Position numbers and translations under genes: made by a program | Source: Cristatella mucedo | Lineage: Eukaryota; Bryozoa; Phylactolaemata; Cristatellidae | Assembly (NCBI GenBank): GCA_009760855.2 | Contig: WPIO01000006.1 | Coordinates: forward strand, 64,001 to 128,000 | DNA length: 64,000 nucleotides | Reading direction: 5' to 3' | The notes under the pieces: generated by a model | What the model was told of the DNA's origin: nothing | What the model saw: the letters and a program-made list of their open reading frames with translations, nothing else | Database searches by the model: none | In this document: piece by piece, positions 1 through 11,339 of the stretch | Layout: every line of letters begins with the position of its first letter | How positions within the stretch are numbered: the stretch's first letter is position 1

Positions 1-1640
1 AGTTATGTCAAAGCAAGCCAAATTTCAGCATTGCTATGTAGCTGAAAATAGGCAAACTTAACAATGGAAATGATGGGGTCGTCTACTAAAAGGTCGTCTC
101 TTTGGGACAGGATGCCATTATTTTGAGTAGATGCGATAGATGATATGCTGGCAAAGCCAATTGTGACGGCTGTTTTCCCATTTCTGAGATGTACTTAAAT
201 TTTCCTTAGCTATCACGTTAGCTTTATTGTCATTCAAAATGAGAAAGATTGCTGCCATCTATGTGCGGATGGCAGTAACCACGTGAGGATTGCAGCAAGG
301 GAGTTGAGAGAATTCGACTTGCTGATCAAAGCAAACGTACAACTTATAGGAGGGAAAGCCTAGACTATGCTTGGCGATCACATCGGCAAGATGGGTGCTC
401 TAAACCGTAAAAAGAAGAAGAAATCTCCCGCTGAGATACGATCTTATACATTGCAGTGCAGCGCCAGCGATGCCCAGAGTAGGTGCCGGGCACTCAAGAA
501 GTACTTGGTGGCCAGTATTACCAAATGAAAGATCAAACGAAACAACTGAGAGACCTTACCTAAATCTGAATTCCTGATAAGGTCTCGTTATTCACTCAAA
601 GCAATGCTGACTTTGTGGAGCGAATAGCTCCTAAACCTAACTGGCATTTATTAGGTTCGGAGTTTCAAAATGTAAGAGTTAAGCTAGCTTGTTCTGGTCT
701 GCCACAACTCGTTCCAATGTCGTTAATAGGAACGGTGGAAGAGATATTAATCGGAAGCTGCACCAGTTCTCTTGGTCTCGTGTTGCTCACTTAGTAACCT
801 AACAGCCTTTTTGAAAGATATATGTACATTACCTGAGGCTACAATCGTATTAATGACGTTATTTATGTAAGGTATCAGCAGGCGCACGCCAGAACAGTGC
901 AAATAGCGTCTAGATGAAGTAGTAGTCTCCTTCGACCGGGAGATGATTTTTTCAGGATGCGGCTGCTCGTGGACTCCTTGAACGTAGACATTGAGGTGCT
1001 GCCCTGAATTTAGGCTGAGATGTCCTGTGTGGTGGTTATCGAGGGACAGGAGTCCGGAGAGATGCTGCTACCTGTTTACATTGGGTTAACAACAACTTTT
1101 ACAAACTACTACTTTGAGATTTACTCTGGTCCGGTATGTCTTGCTGGCAAGGAAGCTACAGAGGCGATAATACAGATCATCACGATAATCACTATTTAAC
1201 AACCAAACCTGAGAGTAGTTAAGGAGAGAGTTTATGTTAGACTTCAACATTTAGATGGTGCATATGTGACTTGACAATAGTTTTATGCACGCTAGACTTG
1301 GCCTTTGCTGGGATCGATCGGTAGCATCTAGTAGAGTCTTCATATGCCTGCTGATGAACAGTCGGTTCTGATTCTCAAGCTTGCGTTTAGACGACCTGGC
1401 TAGTTAGGGGTCTGCGGTTAACCTTAGGACAAGAGGGCATGGTGTGCTTAGTCAGACGTGCAAATTCATTATGTGCATGAGCTGGTGTCATTGGTGAGTT
1501 GTATCATTCTACAAATGATTGCAGGTCGAAATGGGAATTGAGCAGCTTGGGCGAATCTGTCTTTCGTGCGGACAGCGTAAAGGGTGAACATCTAGCAAAA
1601 GCTAGACACCGCCTTATTTATTGCGAGTAACGCCATGTAG
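1..1640 (-). repeat. LINE remnant (L block, first copy)
   Basis: Decayed L2/CR1-like non-LTR retrotransposon on the minus strand. Bases 1-450 match the reverse-transcriptase region of the better preserved LINE at 34,930-36,100, including the part corresponding to residues FLKLN-DKTNL. Bases 1,290-1,560 match the endonuclease part of the LINE at 53,270-53,600. No long frame is open. The stretch is duplicated almost base for base at 40,405-42,050. Family assignment is by similarity to other LINE pieces in this window. Confidence 0.7.
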
Positions 1641-1699
1641 AAAAAAGCCAAAAAATAGTGTAAAGGAAGAGTTCGGCTTACACCTTACACCTTTTTATG

Positions 1700-2475
1700 A
1701 AGCTGAATGAGAGTGTTTGCAGTCATCGTCTTATTTGTAGCTTGCAACTAAGGAAGGCCTGCTGCAGTGACCTAAACCACCACTTGCATGAAAACGTGCA
1801 AGCCTCTTAACCCAGGCCAAGACTGTTGGCCAGGGCTCTTTGCATTCAGGCAGGAATTATTTTTGACAACCGCGCGCAATACAAACTCGTGCTCAAAACA
1901 AGAGCCCCTGGTCTGCGAAAGACTACGAGAACCAGAGCTGCTCCTGTGCATTTCGGCAGCAAGGCTATTGCAGAAAATCTACTCAAATCACTTGCAATTA
2001 TTGTAACACAATGTATATCCGTCTGTCAGTCAGCTGAGTTCGGTAAGCAATTGAGGAGGGTGAGGACGACTGGAAAAGATGTGCTACATTTGGCAGAATG
2101 AGACTCGATGTCATCGCGTAAAAACTATGGAAACAAGTTCCACTGCTTAGTACCTGCAGAATGAATGCTTTCAATGCAGCCACTTTCAAAGCAAAGGTAT
2201 GGGACAGCTAATCTATTCTCCTTATAAGACTTGAAGTCCCGAGGAGGCTGGAACTCCAGCAGCAGTTCAGCTAGATAGGATAAAGCGAAGCCGTTGCTGG
2301 CCATGGCGGTCAGCGTAAAAGGTTTTCTTTGTATCCGTTGATCAATCGGCAGCCATCCCATCTTTCAGCAAAGAAGACACGTGGTCAAACCTCTAGGATT
2401 TATTAAACTAGCCTTGTAGCCATATTAATCAGCAGCTGCAGTTATTTAATTTTTCTTTGAAAGTTCGGCCAAAAT
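1700..2475 (-). repeat. LINE remnant, ATTAC-tailed family
   Basis: On the minus strand, 2,125-2,361 encodes the degraded C-terminal part of a LINE reverse transcriptase (WLPIDQRIQRKPFTLT, then SYLAELLLEFQP). It aligns with the open frame at 15,290-16,138. It forms the right half of the L block, duplicated more distantly at 42,060-42,870. At about 2,475 homology to the other L block stops and homology to the PAH intron of unit 3 begins. Confidence 0.7.
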
Positions 2476-2599
2476 GCAGCTGCCACAGTCTTTACCGCCA
2501 ACTAAGGGTAGCTCGGCTAAGCAGCCGCTGCCGTCTAGAAGCTCTTCGATGGCTTTCGGAGGGTTCGGACTCACTCCCATTTCACGGGCCTCGTTGCAG

Positions 2600-2963
2600 C
2601 AGTACTGGTTCTCGGTCGAGTTCGGCCTGTGCCGCCAGGTCGGCCAGCTGTAGGCCTTCGGCGCCGGCTTGCTGTCGTAGCTTGGAGACGAGTTTCACGT
2701 GACCCTACCGTCCATTCCCACCAGCTATCGCGAAGTGGTTCTTCCAGCCCGCTTCATCGCGAGCCACCACCACAACGCCGTCTGGAACCGCGGACAGAGG
2801 GTCCGCCAGCGGCGCCGGCTTCATTGCAGTACTGCCTGACGGACCAGCCCGAGACGAGGCCATTCTTGCCAGAATCGGCATGCGACCAGCCGTACCCAAT
2901 CACGTGCTATCAGCCGATTTACTACGTGGCGGAGAGCTTCGACGACGCCAAGACCAAGCTACG
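2600..2963 (+). pseudogene. PAH: Phenylalanine hydroxylase pseudogene, last two recognisable exons (unit 1)
   Basis: Two exons of a decayed PAH copy. The first (2,600-2,692) reads YWFSVEFGLC and GAGLLS as in the intact gene, but has TAG codons at its 18th and 27th codons, has lost three bases near its end, and has lost the GC splice donor. The second (2,830-2,963) is fully open, exactly 134 bases long, begins after TTGCAG, encodes [16 protein letters not shown] and keeps the CG/GTGGGA donor. The seven upstream exons are absent; LINE sequence takes their place. It cannot encode a functional enzyme. Confidence 0.88.
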
Positions 2964-3271
2964 GTGGGAGCGCGAGCAATCAGATTATGCCTGATTTTTG
3001 CAACGTGTGCGACGGTCTTCGCTTGGCAGAGCTATCAAGAACAGTCAGCGCAGCTACTGTTCCCGTATGACAAGCTCAGCCCTCAGCTCTCCCAGGCTTC
3101 TACGAGCAGACGCTTCGCGTTTCCGACCGTCGCATAAAGCGAAATTAAGGTTTTGTCTTTAACAGCTGCCAACACTTCATGAACTTGACTACTTCCACTT
3201 TTAGCCATCCATCATTTTATTACGTCGGATCCCCATATAAGATTAGGAGCTGTCTACCGCAGCGGCTTGCA

Positions 3272-3612
3272 AAAAATTAACTAGCTCCCTTGTTCCGTCT
3301 AGGCTTGAATATTGCAATTTCATTTTGGGTGGTTATCGAAAAAGCCACTATTCTGCTGCTGCTTGTGATGAAAATGGCTGCAAGGCGAGTTAACAAATGC
3401 CCCTGGTTTGACCGTATGTCTCATTTGATGAAAACGTTTCGATGGCTACCGATTGATCTGTTCAAACTGACTAAAGTTCTTACGCTGACCAAGAAAGCAG
3501 GCCCCTATCATGCGTAACGCCCACACAGTCTTTGTGATATTGTGGAGGTACAGATGCAGATACGTTACAGTATACATTACAGTTACATTACAGTCAATAC
3601 GCTGCTTGATTT
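3272..3612 (+). repeat. LINE 3' end, ATTAC-tailed family
   Basis: A 3' fragment of a non-LTR retrotransposon: a degraded reverse-transcriptase C-terminus (SRLEYCNF, then FRWLPID and KVLTLT), the conserved terminal sequence, and an imperfect run of TTACAG/ATTAC units at 3,567-3,600. The same fragment sits at 30,415-30,755 behind the unit-3 gene, so this insertion predates the duplication. Confidence 0.8.
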
Positions 3613-3782
3613 CTAGCCAGTGCAGGTCAACGAGAAATGGTGCGACGTGGCCACTGGCCTGCTCACGGCATGCAAGCCTAGCTGCACATCTTTATGTCAT
3701 ACTGGTCACATGCAGTGTCCATTTTCAAATATCACCTGGGTCACTGTACGTAGCATGTTTTCGCCTGCTCGAGCGATAGGCG

Positions 3783-4346
3783 ATGGCTCCTGCTGCTGCT
3801 TTATTGACGATTATCGTGATCATTAGGACATCAGTGCTCGGTCAAGAATAAGATTTGGATTTAACACAAGATTGCCGATGAGAATTGAAAAGCAGCTTCA
3901 GTGGAATTTAAGAGTCCCAACGATATGAAGTTTGCCTCAATGTCTCCTTCCCAAGCTGCATCATCAACGGATCATTTCTCAATGTGACTTTCATTGTTAC
4001 TTCTTCGACCAATATTGATTTTTCTATAAACTTTGGGCCTGCCTCCATCGTCCTCGAATAGTGATTGGACACCTTACGTGAAGTGCTATAAAGATTACAA
4101 CTGCGGTTCAGAAAATTCCAAAGCTGATTCACGTGGCATTCCTGTATTTGAAGCCCAGTCGACCGTCTGTAGCCAGAGTGCCAGCATAAATGCCAGCGAG
4201 CCATCGTTTATAGCAATAACGCTTCGTCCGAGAGGAGATCTGACTCGGGTTCGGCTTGTTGTTAATAATATGACAGCTAGATATTTGTGCGGTGCTTCTT
4301 CTCTTAACACAATGAGAATTACAAGTTCTCTGAATGTAAAGCTGTG
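3783..4346 (+). pseudogene. Secreted-protein exon relic (unit 1)
   Basis: Paralogue of the exon at 30,929-31,502. It starts with a signal-peptide-like MAPAAALLTIIVII, then breaks: an in-frame TAA soon after the expected cleavage site, further stops, and a one-base insertion near 4,027 that shifts the frame. The C-terminal part (4,033-4,346) is still open and reads RPRGDLTRVRLVVNNMTA as in unit 3. The splice donor, GTAAGT in unit 3, is GCAAGT here. I do not recognise the family. Confidence 0.6.
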
Positions 4347-4387
4347 TGGCAAGTACGAGTGTTAGTGCATGTTGATACTGTATGTCG

Positions 4388-4545
4388 CACTGGTTTGACC
4401 CAGTGGTGAAGGTGTTCGCCCCGACCAAGATCTGGACGAGGTCGTGTGCTCGAGCCCCGTGGCATATGTGAACCGCCTCAACAAAGGTTGAATTCTCTAA
4501 ATGCGCGATATAATAGAACTATGCTATTATCATTATTATCACGAC
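4388..4545 (+). repeat. tRNA-derived SINE, family 2
   Basis: Begins with a pol III A-box-like TTTGACCCAGTGG and has a B-box-like GTGCTCGAGCCCC about 45 bases later. It ends in a tail related to the LINE 3' end and a run of ATT units. The copy at 31,548-31,670 lies at the equivalent place in unit 3, so it was inserted before the duplication. Confidence 0.75.
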
Positions 4546-5544
4546 CACACTGTAGTCGAAATCACTCGGCGTCATTTCGTTAGCTAAGACCGAACGTGAG
4601 AAACGTAGAAACACCTGGGACAAGCTCCGTGTCCGTCTCGCTATTTCTTAAAAGAGTGTTTATAGTGTGTTTCTGGTTCACTTTAAATCATTAGATGGCT
4701 AAAAGACTGCATTCAGTCGACCAGGTTACGACGTTTTCAGGCTTACTGCTGGTATAAAAATAATATGCTTGCAATGCGAGATATAAAAAGCCAACTTTAT
4801 CTTATAGGGGATGACGGCGCTAAAGCCTACGATGTGCAACATCTTTGAATATTTAAGTGGCGGTTTGTTTTCAAATCTCTGTGCTCACTTATTCAAAAAC
4901 TTGCAGGGCCTGGGCAAAGCAGATTTCTCGTTTATTTACCTGTCGATACAACCTGAGCACACAGACGATGGACGTTCTTCACAAGGCTAACTACGATTTA
5001 CTGCTCGACTGCATTCCATGCCTCCTCTGTAAGTAATTTTATCAGTTCCATGCATATTTCCTGGTGTATAGGATGTAACGACTGAAAAATATTCGTCACG
5101 CATTTTTCCTATTATCCCTTTTCGTCGCTTTACAACTCAATCAGCTCAGATCGAGTTGATATATCAGAAGGCTCAACATCTTACAAAACGATGCCGATCT
5201 GCAATCGGCTAAAACGAGCTATCCTATTAATATCGACGGCCAAAACCTGTGTGCGACCTGACCTGAGTTGTATTTCCGACTCCAAGAACTTCGACCATCG
5301 CGGTCAGCTGCCTTGGCTGTAAGCTGCCTGTTGGGGTTGATGAATTACCTCGACGGTCATATGACCACCATAATCGAGCACTCCATTTTTTGCCTGTCCA
5401 CCGGCCTTTGTGGACGCTATCCTCTCCTCTCTTCCTTCTTCACCTCAGCAGCTGAACGACGCCTGCGACCACCCGATGCATGTATATGCAGGTGTCCTTC
5501 GGCCTGCGTCTATACAAACATCGTTGCCATTCCATGTCATACCA
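4546..5544. other. Duplicated non-coding spacer, S block
   Basis: Aligns through most of its length with 31,670-32,660 of unit 3. Small frames are not conserved between the two copies. I see no coding, RNA or regulatory feature. Confidence 0.55.
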
Positions 5545-5932
5545 TGCATCTCCGTCTGTAACTCCACAAAGTCATAAAGACCACGTGGGTGTTACGCAGA
5601 AGAGTTTTGTATAGCGCACTCACAGCCTAAGCGGCTTTCGGTACGCATTCAGTAGCCAACAGACTTCGTCTCACGCAACAAAGAGAAAGTGGGAAGCATA
5701 GCAGAGTCAGGAGAGCAGTTGAGGTAGTGAGTAGCATGGAAGTAGCAGCTCAGGACCGCTGAAAAGGATGTGCCACAGTCGGCAGTAGGAGATTGCTTAA
5801 GAATTATGGAAGCGAGTTCCACAGTCTAGAACATGCAGACCTGAAGCTTCTGTCGCCAACGGTCTATGTGGGACGACCGTCTGTCTGCGATGCATTGTCT
5901 AGAGGGCTAATAATGCATAACTCCGTAGAGAT
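5545..5932 (-). repeat. LINE 3' fragment, ATTAC family, insertion in unit 1 only
   Basis: Minus-strand 3' end of the LINE family seen at 15,226-16,138, including the terminal sequence over CACAAAGTCATAAAGACC and the final coding stretch. The equivalent place in unit 3 (about 32,660-32,707) lacks it, so it inserted after these units separated. Confidence 0.8.
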
Positions 5933-6469
5933 TTACATTAAACTCGTCCCGACTGCGAGCGAAGCTTCGCAATCACTAAGAAAGCCGTTGTTGCAACCGA
6001 AGCGGTACGTAACATTCTTTTTCTATTTCGCCATAGGTCACCAGCCACTGTCGTCCACGTCCTCTTGACTCGATCGGTTTTTCTACGGAAAAACTTGTTA
6101 GTGTTAGCTGGTAGGTGAGAGCTGCTGTTAGGGCAGCTCACGGGAATCCACTACCTCAGCCTTCAAATAGCTCACTTAGCCCTTAATAAAGCCTTACCTA
6201 CAATACCGTGCTCTATCAAGAAGACGTGACAGTCGAGATAACTTTGTTTTGATTCGTTTTAGCTGATTTAAAAGCTCTGAAAGATGCGATGAAGAAAAGA
6301 TTGTTTTTGAAATTGAAAAAACTCAATACTTTTGCATTGTATCCATTAATTGAGTTGTAAAAAATGGATAGAGAAGCAAGGCCGAGTGTTACAGCATCGT
6401 TCTTTAGATCAGCTAATTCTGGACGTTCCTTGTTGTGTTTTTGCATTTCGTCTCCTGTACTTTTTGAAG
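5933..6469. other. Duplicated non-coding flank, D block (unit 1)
   Basis: Matches 32,707-33,400 (unit 3) and, from 6,095 on, 18,427-18,800 (unit 2). The frame at 6,216-6,497 (minus) is not kept in the sister copies. Nothing functional is visible. Confidence 0.55.
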
Positions 6470-6474
6470 TATCA

Positions 6475-6718
6475 AATCGTTTATTCTCAAATAACACGCC
6501 ACACTCCCAGCGAGAGAGCCCAACTGCTCAGCCGAGCGTTTACTTTCCCACTGCCCCTCTCCACTATGTACGTCGCAACTCTCCTAACCCAAGTTCAGGG
6601 AGCTATAATTACCTGACGCAGCAGCTCCTCTTTGGCACACCCAACTGGCAAGCCAAGAGGAGAGCCGGTCATTGCAACAGCCACAACAACGAAGCCGGCA
6701 GCCGCTAATTACGCTATA
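6475..6718 (-). repeat. 3' LTR of the Ty3-like element
   Basis: A direct repeat of about 244 bases, shared with 10,208-10,452. Both copies contain CAGCAGCTCCTCTTTGGCAC and end in CTAATTAC. Exact ends are uncertain because both copies are mutated. Confidence 0.85.
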
Positions 6719-6798
6719 CGCTCCCGTGATTTGCACATCACAAAATACACTAGGCAGTCTAATAAAAAAAAAGTACCGTCCACTAATACAGGACATAA

Positions 6799-7300
6799 TC
6801 AAGAGAGCACAGCCGGCCGTTGTACGGTTCGCCTAGGCCGAGTAAAAACCGGCTGGGTTACGTCATCGATGTGTTCAGCATTTGCCGCGTCAGGGACTGG
6901 TTCATATAGACCAGCTGCTGTCTCCTGCACTGAGCCCACGTCAGCAACGGGCTGTCGTATCCCGTCTATTTCATTGCCGACTCTTGGTCCGACGCCGGTT
7001 ACCCGACCTTGGGGCCAATTAGTAGTGCAGTGCTTCTGGTCCAGCGGGTACATCTTTCTCCTAGAGCACCAGTGCACTTTCCACTGTTACTTTAGGAGCT
7101 GGCGGCTTGGCCCGGAGGTTATCTCGCTCCGGGTGGCGGGCGCCAAATTATACCAAAAGACCATGTCTAAAACATCTCCGCCGCTGGGTGCAGCCATGCT
7201 CTTAATAGTGGGATGATTCCGCTCAACAATTGCATTCTCGGATGGGCAATAGGCACACCGAAAATGCACGGTAACGCCCCAACGATTGGACAGCTACGTA
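6799..7300 (-). pseudogene. Integrase fragment of the Ty3-like element
   Basis: Read on the minus strand, 7,087-7,269 encodes an integrase-core signature, CAYCPSENAIVERNHPTIKS, typical of retroviral-type integrases just before the catalytic glutamate helix. The following minus-strand frame (6,799-7,077) would be the C-terminal tail before the LTR. The plus-strand frame of 194 codons here is a shadow. Confidence 0.75.
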
Positions 7301-8071
7301 AACACTAGTGATTTAAATACAGCGGCGTTGTCTAACAACAGCTGCCGGAGCTGCCGAGCTAGCGAAATGTTTGCTCCAGCTTTTTGAGCACTTCAGGGGT
7401 TCCTTCATTCTGCAGTCGCCGCCAAATCGCGAACCTACTCCGCCCAGAGTCCACAACGGTTAAGTACGACTCGCCAAGAAAATTCGTGGCATCACACGCT
7501 AGCCTGCGCCGGTGGTTGGGCACGGAAAGGCTGCCGTGTCTCCACGACTCGGCTGCCGGGTCAACCGATCTGCAGCGGAAACACGATCATTCCACACTCG
7601 CAACATGACTGCGGGTGATTTTGGCCTTTGCGAAGCTCAATTGACCAAGGCTCAGAGTTCGATCAACTCCGAGGTGCTGCTAAGCGTGGAAGGCTTGGAA
7701 GTCGATCGCTCTACCCACGTGTTCATTACCGAACAGACACGTGCAAACAACGGAGCACAGTAACTCAAGCTAGCCGAATACTGTGGCGGAATCGGTCGCG
7801 ACGACGACGGTCTTCAGGCTCCATGCTATCGCAAGGTTGACGCCTTTTAGCACAGACTCTAACTCAGCTAAACAAATGTGAGCTGAGTCGTCAACCTTTC
7901 GAAGCCTCTACGACGCGTCCTCTACAACGTTTTCGCCAATCTCTAGACACATCCCCATCGCAATGCTACTAGCGTCGCACCAAAGCGTCCCAACGGTCGT
8001 AGGTGGTACTGACCAGACGTTAGTAGCGGGATCTTTGGCAAGGACGCGGCAATATACTTCCTCCACCATCT

Positions 8072-8626
8072 CTAAGACGCTAGCACTGACCGCCGAATCC
8101 CAGCCTTCCCGCTGGCTCTCAGCTTTATGTAGCTACACGCTACACACAACCAGCCTGCGGCTGGGAAGTGTCCAACTAATTGGCCCCACCACAAAAATAA
8201 ACCTCTCTTCATTCGAAGCTCTCTTGTGGCACTTACTGCATGGTCGTGACACCACACAAGTTCCTGATCACGACGCCGAAGTCGTAGTCCCAACACGCGA
8301 GCGTTTAGCAGCTGCTCGGGCGGTTTGCCTTCGAGACCGAACCGCTGCAACAGCTCACTGACTCTATCGTTGGAAATGATAGTGCTATCTACTAAAATGT
8401 CGTCCACAAAAGAGTCGCTGCATTGACGAACGAGCGGATCCATGAACAAGACTTTGTTGGCAATGGCTTTCATTGTCTTTGGGGCTACATTCAACCCGAA
8501 GCCGAGCCGTGTTAAGGAAAATCGTTTGCCCTGAAATTCAACGGCCTGATACCGCGACAGTGACTCGTCTACGTGGATGTGAAAGTACGCCTTTCTCAGG
8601 TCAAGTATGCTGCAGTGCTCGCCCAT
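8072..8626 (-). pseudogene. Reverse transcriptase fragment of the Ty3-like element
   Basis: 184 codons open on the minus strand. It shows SILDLRKAYFHIHVD, then FQGKRFSLTRLGFGLNVAPK, then the catalytic FVDDILV (the F/Y-x-D-D motif), then ARVLGLRL. These are fingers, palm and catalytic-loop motifs of LTR-retrotransposon reverse transcriptases. The frame is cut at both ends by stops or shifts. RNase H is expected at about 7,300-8,070 but I could not trace a clean frame. Confidence 0.85.
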
Positions 8627-9011
8627 TTTTCGCCAGGAGCAAAGCTTCGTTCAGCATACATCCCCTTGAGTGGAATGGCGCGATACCTTCTGATTTAACT
8701 CCCGGTAGTCCATCACCGGCCTCGCTTTATCTTTGCTTGCCTGAACTACCACCATTGGCGGAATAAGACCTGTGCCCTTCGCGGTATACGGTCATAGCCA
8801 GCCAAGTTGAATCCACTCTACCTCCTCTTCATACGCGGCTTGAGCGGACAGGGGAATTTGGTAAGAGGGTATTTGAGTCTCTTGACTGGGAGCGTTCGCG
8901 ACATCTCGCCACACCCACGACACCGTCCACACGCCTTTGGAAAACGTCGCCAAGAAATCCTTGTCGGCGACCGACAGGGTCGCAGCAGCATTTAGCGTCT
9001 CGGTCGGCCGC

Positions 9012-9400
9012 TCAGCAACAGCGACGCAGTGTCTCCGTCTCGGACGGCCGCTCAGCAACCTCGGCGCAGCGTGTCTCACCAAAAAACTCCACGTCCTTGC
9101 CGTCGGCGCTTACTCGAACGCCTCCAAGACAACGTACTGCAGCCGTGCCGAGCAGCAAATCATAGCCGGGAAGGATGTCGGTCACGAGGCAGTTCAGCTG
9201 TAGTAGTCGTCCATCAAGTTCATCGTACACGCCTCACATATAGCTGCACACAGTTATCCTACCGTCCATCATCACGATGGGTTCTTGAACAGGCTCAAGC
9301 CTCGACGCATATGTTAATTTCCGGGATACGATGAAACGCTAGCAGCCAGTGTCAACAAGAGCCTTCGCCGAACGGTCACCAATCAATACCTTCACGTAAG
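9012..9400 (-). pseudogene. Aspartic protease region of the Ty3-like element
   Basis: On the minus strand a protease active-site stretch ALVDTGC is followed at once by a stop, then by a frame with VTDILPGYDLLLGT, which resembles the second half of retroviral-type proteases. Stops separate the pieces. Confidence 0.65.
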
Positions 9401-9449
9401 GTTTTGTGCCGCAAGGGGGAACGCCGTAGGGAAGCAATGCGCGCTCCCC

Positions 9450-10180
9450 CTTACTCGTTTTTGGGCGCTAGCTCCAACACGAGGCCACTGCATGCTCCGC
9501 CTTGCCGCATCGAAAGCACACGATCCCCTTACTTTTCTGCAATCGGTGTGGGCAGTTCCTGGCAACGTGCCCTGGTTAGTTACACAAGAAGCAGACGAAA
9601 CTCCCCGACTGGACGCGAGACTCGTTCGTCATGCTTCTCACCGTTCGTACAGCGCCCACTGCACACATGTTCTCAGTGGTAACAACGTGTCGGGCCCGCT
9701 CAATGACAGCTGGAAGAGTCATCGTTGTCGGGCTGCACTCTACCTTCATCTGAGTTTTGACTCGATCGGGCTGCCCTGCGACGAATGCACACAATTGCCA
9801 CTCTTCGTACCGGTGGCAACAACGTCAGCTGCAGGCATCACCAGCGCTGCTATCAGCCGTTTAAGGTCGGCCGAGTATTCGTCGACGTTCTCACCCACAC
9901 GCAACTGCCTGCGTAAAAGCTTGTCATACACACAGAAGCGATCTGGAGAAAACGCCGTAGTTGGTTTTCTCTTTACCGTGCTAAATTTCTTCTTGTCTTC
10001 CTCGCTCAGTCTTTGATAGACCGCGAAAGCCCTTCCAGTCAAAACCAGCGGCGACAACTTGGAGAAGTCGGTGACGTTCTTAATCTCTACCACAAGCTCA
10101 AATCACACAATCCATGCTGCAAAGTCTTCCCTTTCATCAAACTGGATGTAGACGTTGGTTGTCTTCATCGTCGTCATTAA
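9450..10180 (-). pseudogene. gag region with two CCHC zinc knuckles
   Basis: Minus-strand gag relic. Near 10,177 a start MTTMKTTNVYIQFDERE can be read. The frame at 9,746-10,093 contains AFAVYQRLSEEDKKKF, a typical gag core. At 9,490-9,610 there are two knuckles, C-x2-C-x4-H-x4-C: CFLC..GHVARNC, interrupted by TAA, and CFRCGKAEHAVASC. Stops follow both. Confidence 0.8.
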
Positions 10181-10207
10181 AATTATAGCCAAAGCCAAAA
10201 TAGCTTA

Positions 10208-10452
10208 AAGTATCAAATCGTTCATTCTCGACTAACACTCCCTGCGATAGAGCCTCAACTGCTCCGCCGTGCGTTTACTTCCCCACAGCCCCTCTCCACC
10301 ATATCCGTCGCAACTCTCCGAACCCAAGGTCAGGCAGCTATAATTACCCGACACAGCAGCTCCTCTTTGGCACACCCAACTGGCAAGCCGCAGAGCAGAG
10401 CCGGTCGTTGCAACGGCCACAACAACGGAGCCGGCTGCTGCTAATTACACTA
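10208..10452 (-). repeat. 5' LTR of the Ty3-like element
   Basis: Partner of the repeat at 6,475-6,718 with scattered substitutions and small indels. No convincing primer-binding site could be assigned next to it. Confidence 0.85.
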
Positions 10453-10455
10453 TAA

Positions 10456-11339
10456 TTTTATCGAGCGCATATCAGTTATTGATAAGTAACCATTGCATTC
10501 TGCATGTAACAGTCATGAGGCTTGTCACTCTCAAATGTGTCAATAACTAAATTTTTAGCATTTGGGAAGGGGTGCGAACCCATGGAAAGCCTTATGGAGT
10601 ATGCATGCACGTGACTCACGACAGCGCCTTTCCAAATTTCATCGGCAGCAGGCACGCTTCGTTTTAGAGTAGCAACGTGAGATAGGTTGCATTCGAATCT
10701 TAATATCCGTTTGGGCATGTATTTCAAGATTGCGTATGCATGCACAAGCAACAGGCATTATCCACAAACTCATGGCAAAGGAACTGGGTCTGTAAATCAT
10801 CACAAAGAATTGGGCCCACAATTCTTTACAAATAGGGCTCAAACGTTAGCTGTAACGTTAGCCAAATGTTAGCGTAGGTGTGGCGGAAATCTATCCCAAA
10901 GTTAACGGCTACCATACAGCCTATTTTTTCTTCTCGTGGCTTTGCGAGAAACCAGGAGAGCTTTCTCTCCAAATGTGTCCGAATCGCCTAAAAACAGCTT
11001 ATCGGATGAACGAGAAAGTTTAGGTGATAATGATTAGCTGGCAGTGCACAGTATTAACGGCACATCTTCTCAAAAACCATCAGCCGTCAACAGAAAGTCG
11101 ATGTCATGGCCATGCATCGAGGGGCGTGCGATTAATTGATAAGGAACGGTTATTCTGGCTGCACTGCCATCGTGCTAGAGCAGTGCAGTTAAATTTCGGT
11201 GAGATCTCTGTGCAAATTTTCAAAAATCTCTGTGCAACATTTTTTTTTAAAGATCAACTCTGTGTTTGGAAAAACTAACGAAAACCTTAGCCTTCACTGT
11301 CAAACATGACTCTGCCCACAGGACAGAAGTGCGATACTT
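10456..11339. other. Duplicated non-coding flank, D block (unit 1)
   Basis: Continues the D block interrupted by the LTR element. It matches 33,400-34,130 (unit 3) and, in part, 18,800-18,985 (unit 2). No conserved frame. Confidence 0.5.

Larger units (their letters stand above)
6470..10455 (-). mobile_element. Degenerate LTR retrotransposon, Ty3/Gypsy-like, minus strand
   Basis: A complete but decayed element of about 4 kb, transcribed right to left: LTR, gag with two zinc knuckles, aspartic protease, reverse transcriptase, integrase, LTR. This gag-PR-RT-IN order is that of Ty3/Gypsy elements. Several stops interrupt the frame, so it is dead. It sits in unit 1 between sequences that are contiguous in unit 2 (about 18,800) and unit 3 (about 33,385), which gives clean empty sites. 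The LTRs differ at many positions, so the insertion is not recent. Confidence 0.88.

Noticed and set aside
1-1640. Plain assembly duplication of the L block
   Set aside because: The diverged tracts at 836-1,090 and 1,650-2,475, and the different flanks, show two real loci, although the near-identical tracts still merit a read-level check.
4095-4428. Minus-strand frames of 85-99 codons
   Set aside because: Antisense to the secreted-protein exon relic.
6632-7216. 194-codon plus-strand frame
   Set aside because: Antisense to the integrase end of the LTR element and running out of its LTR.
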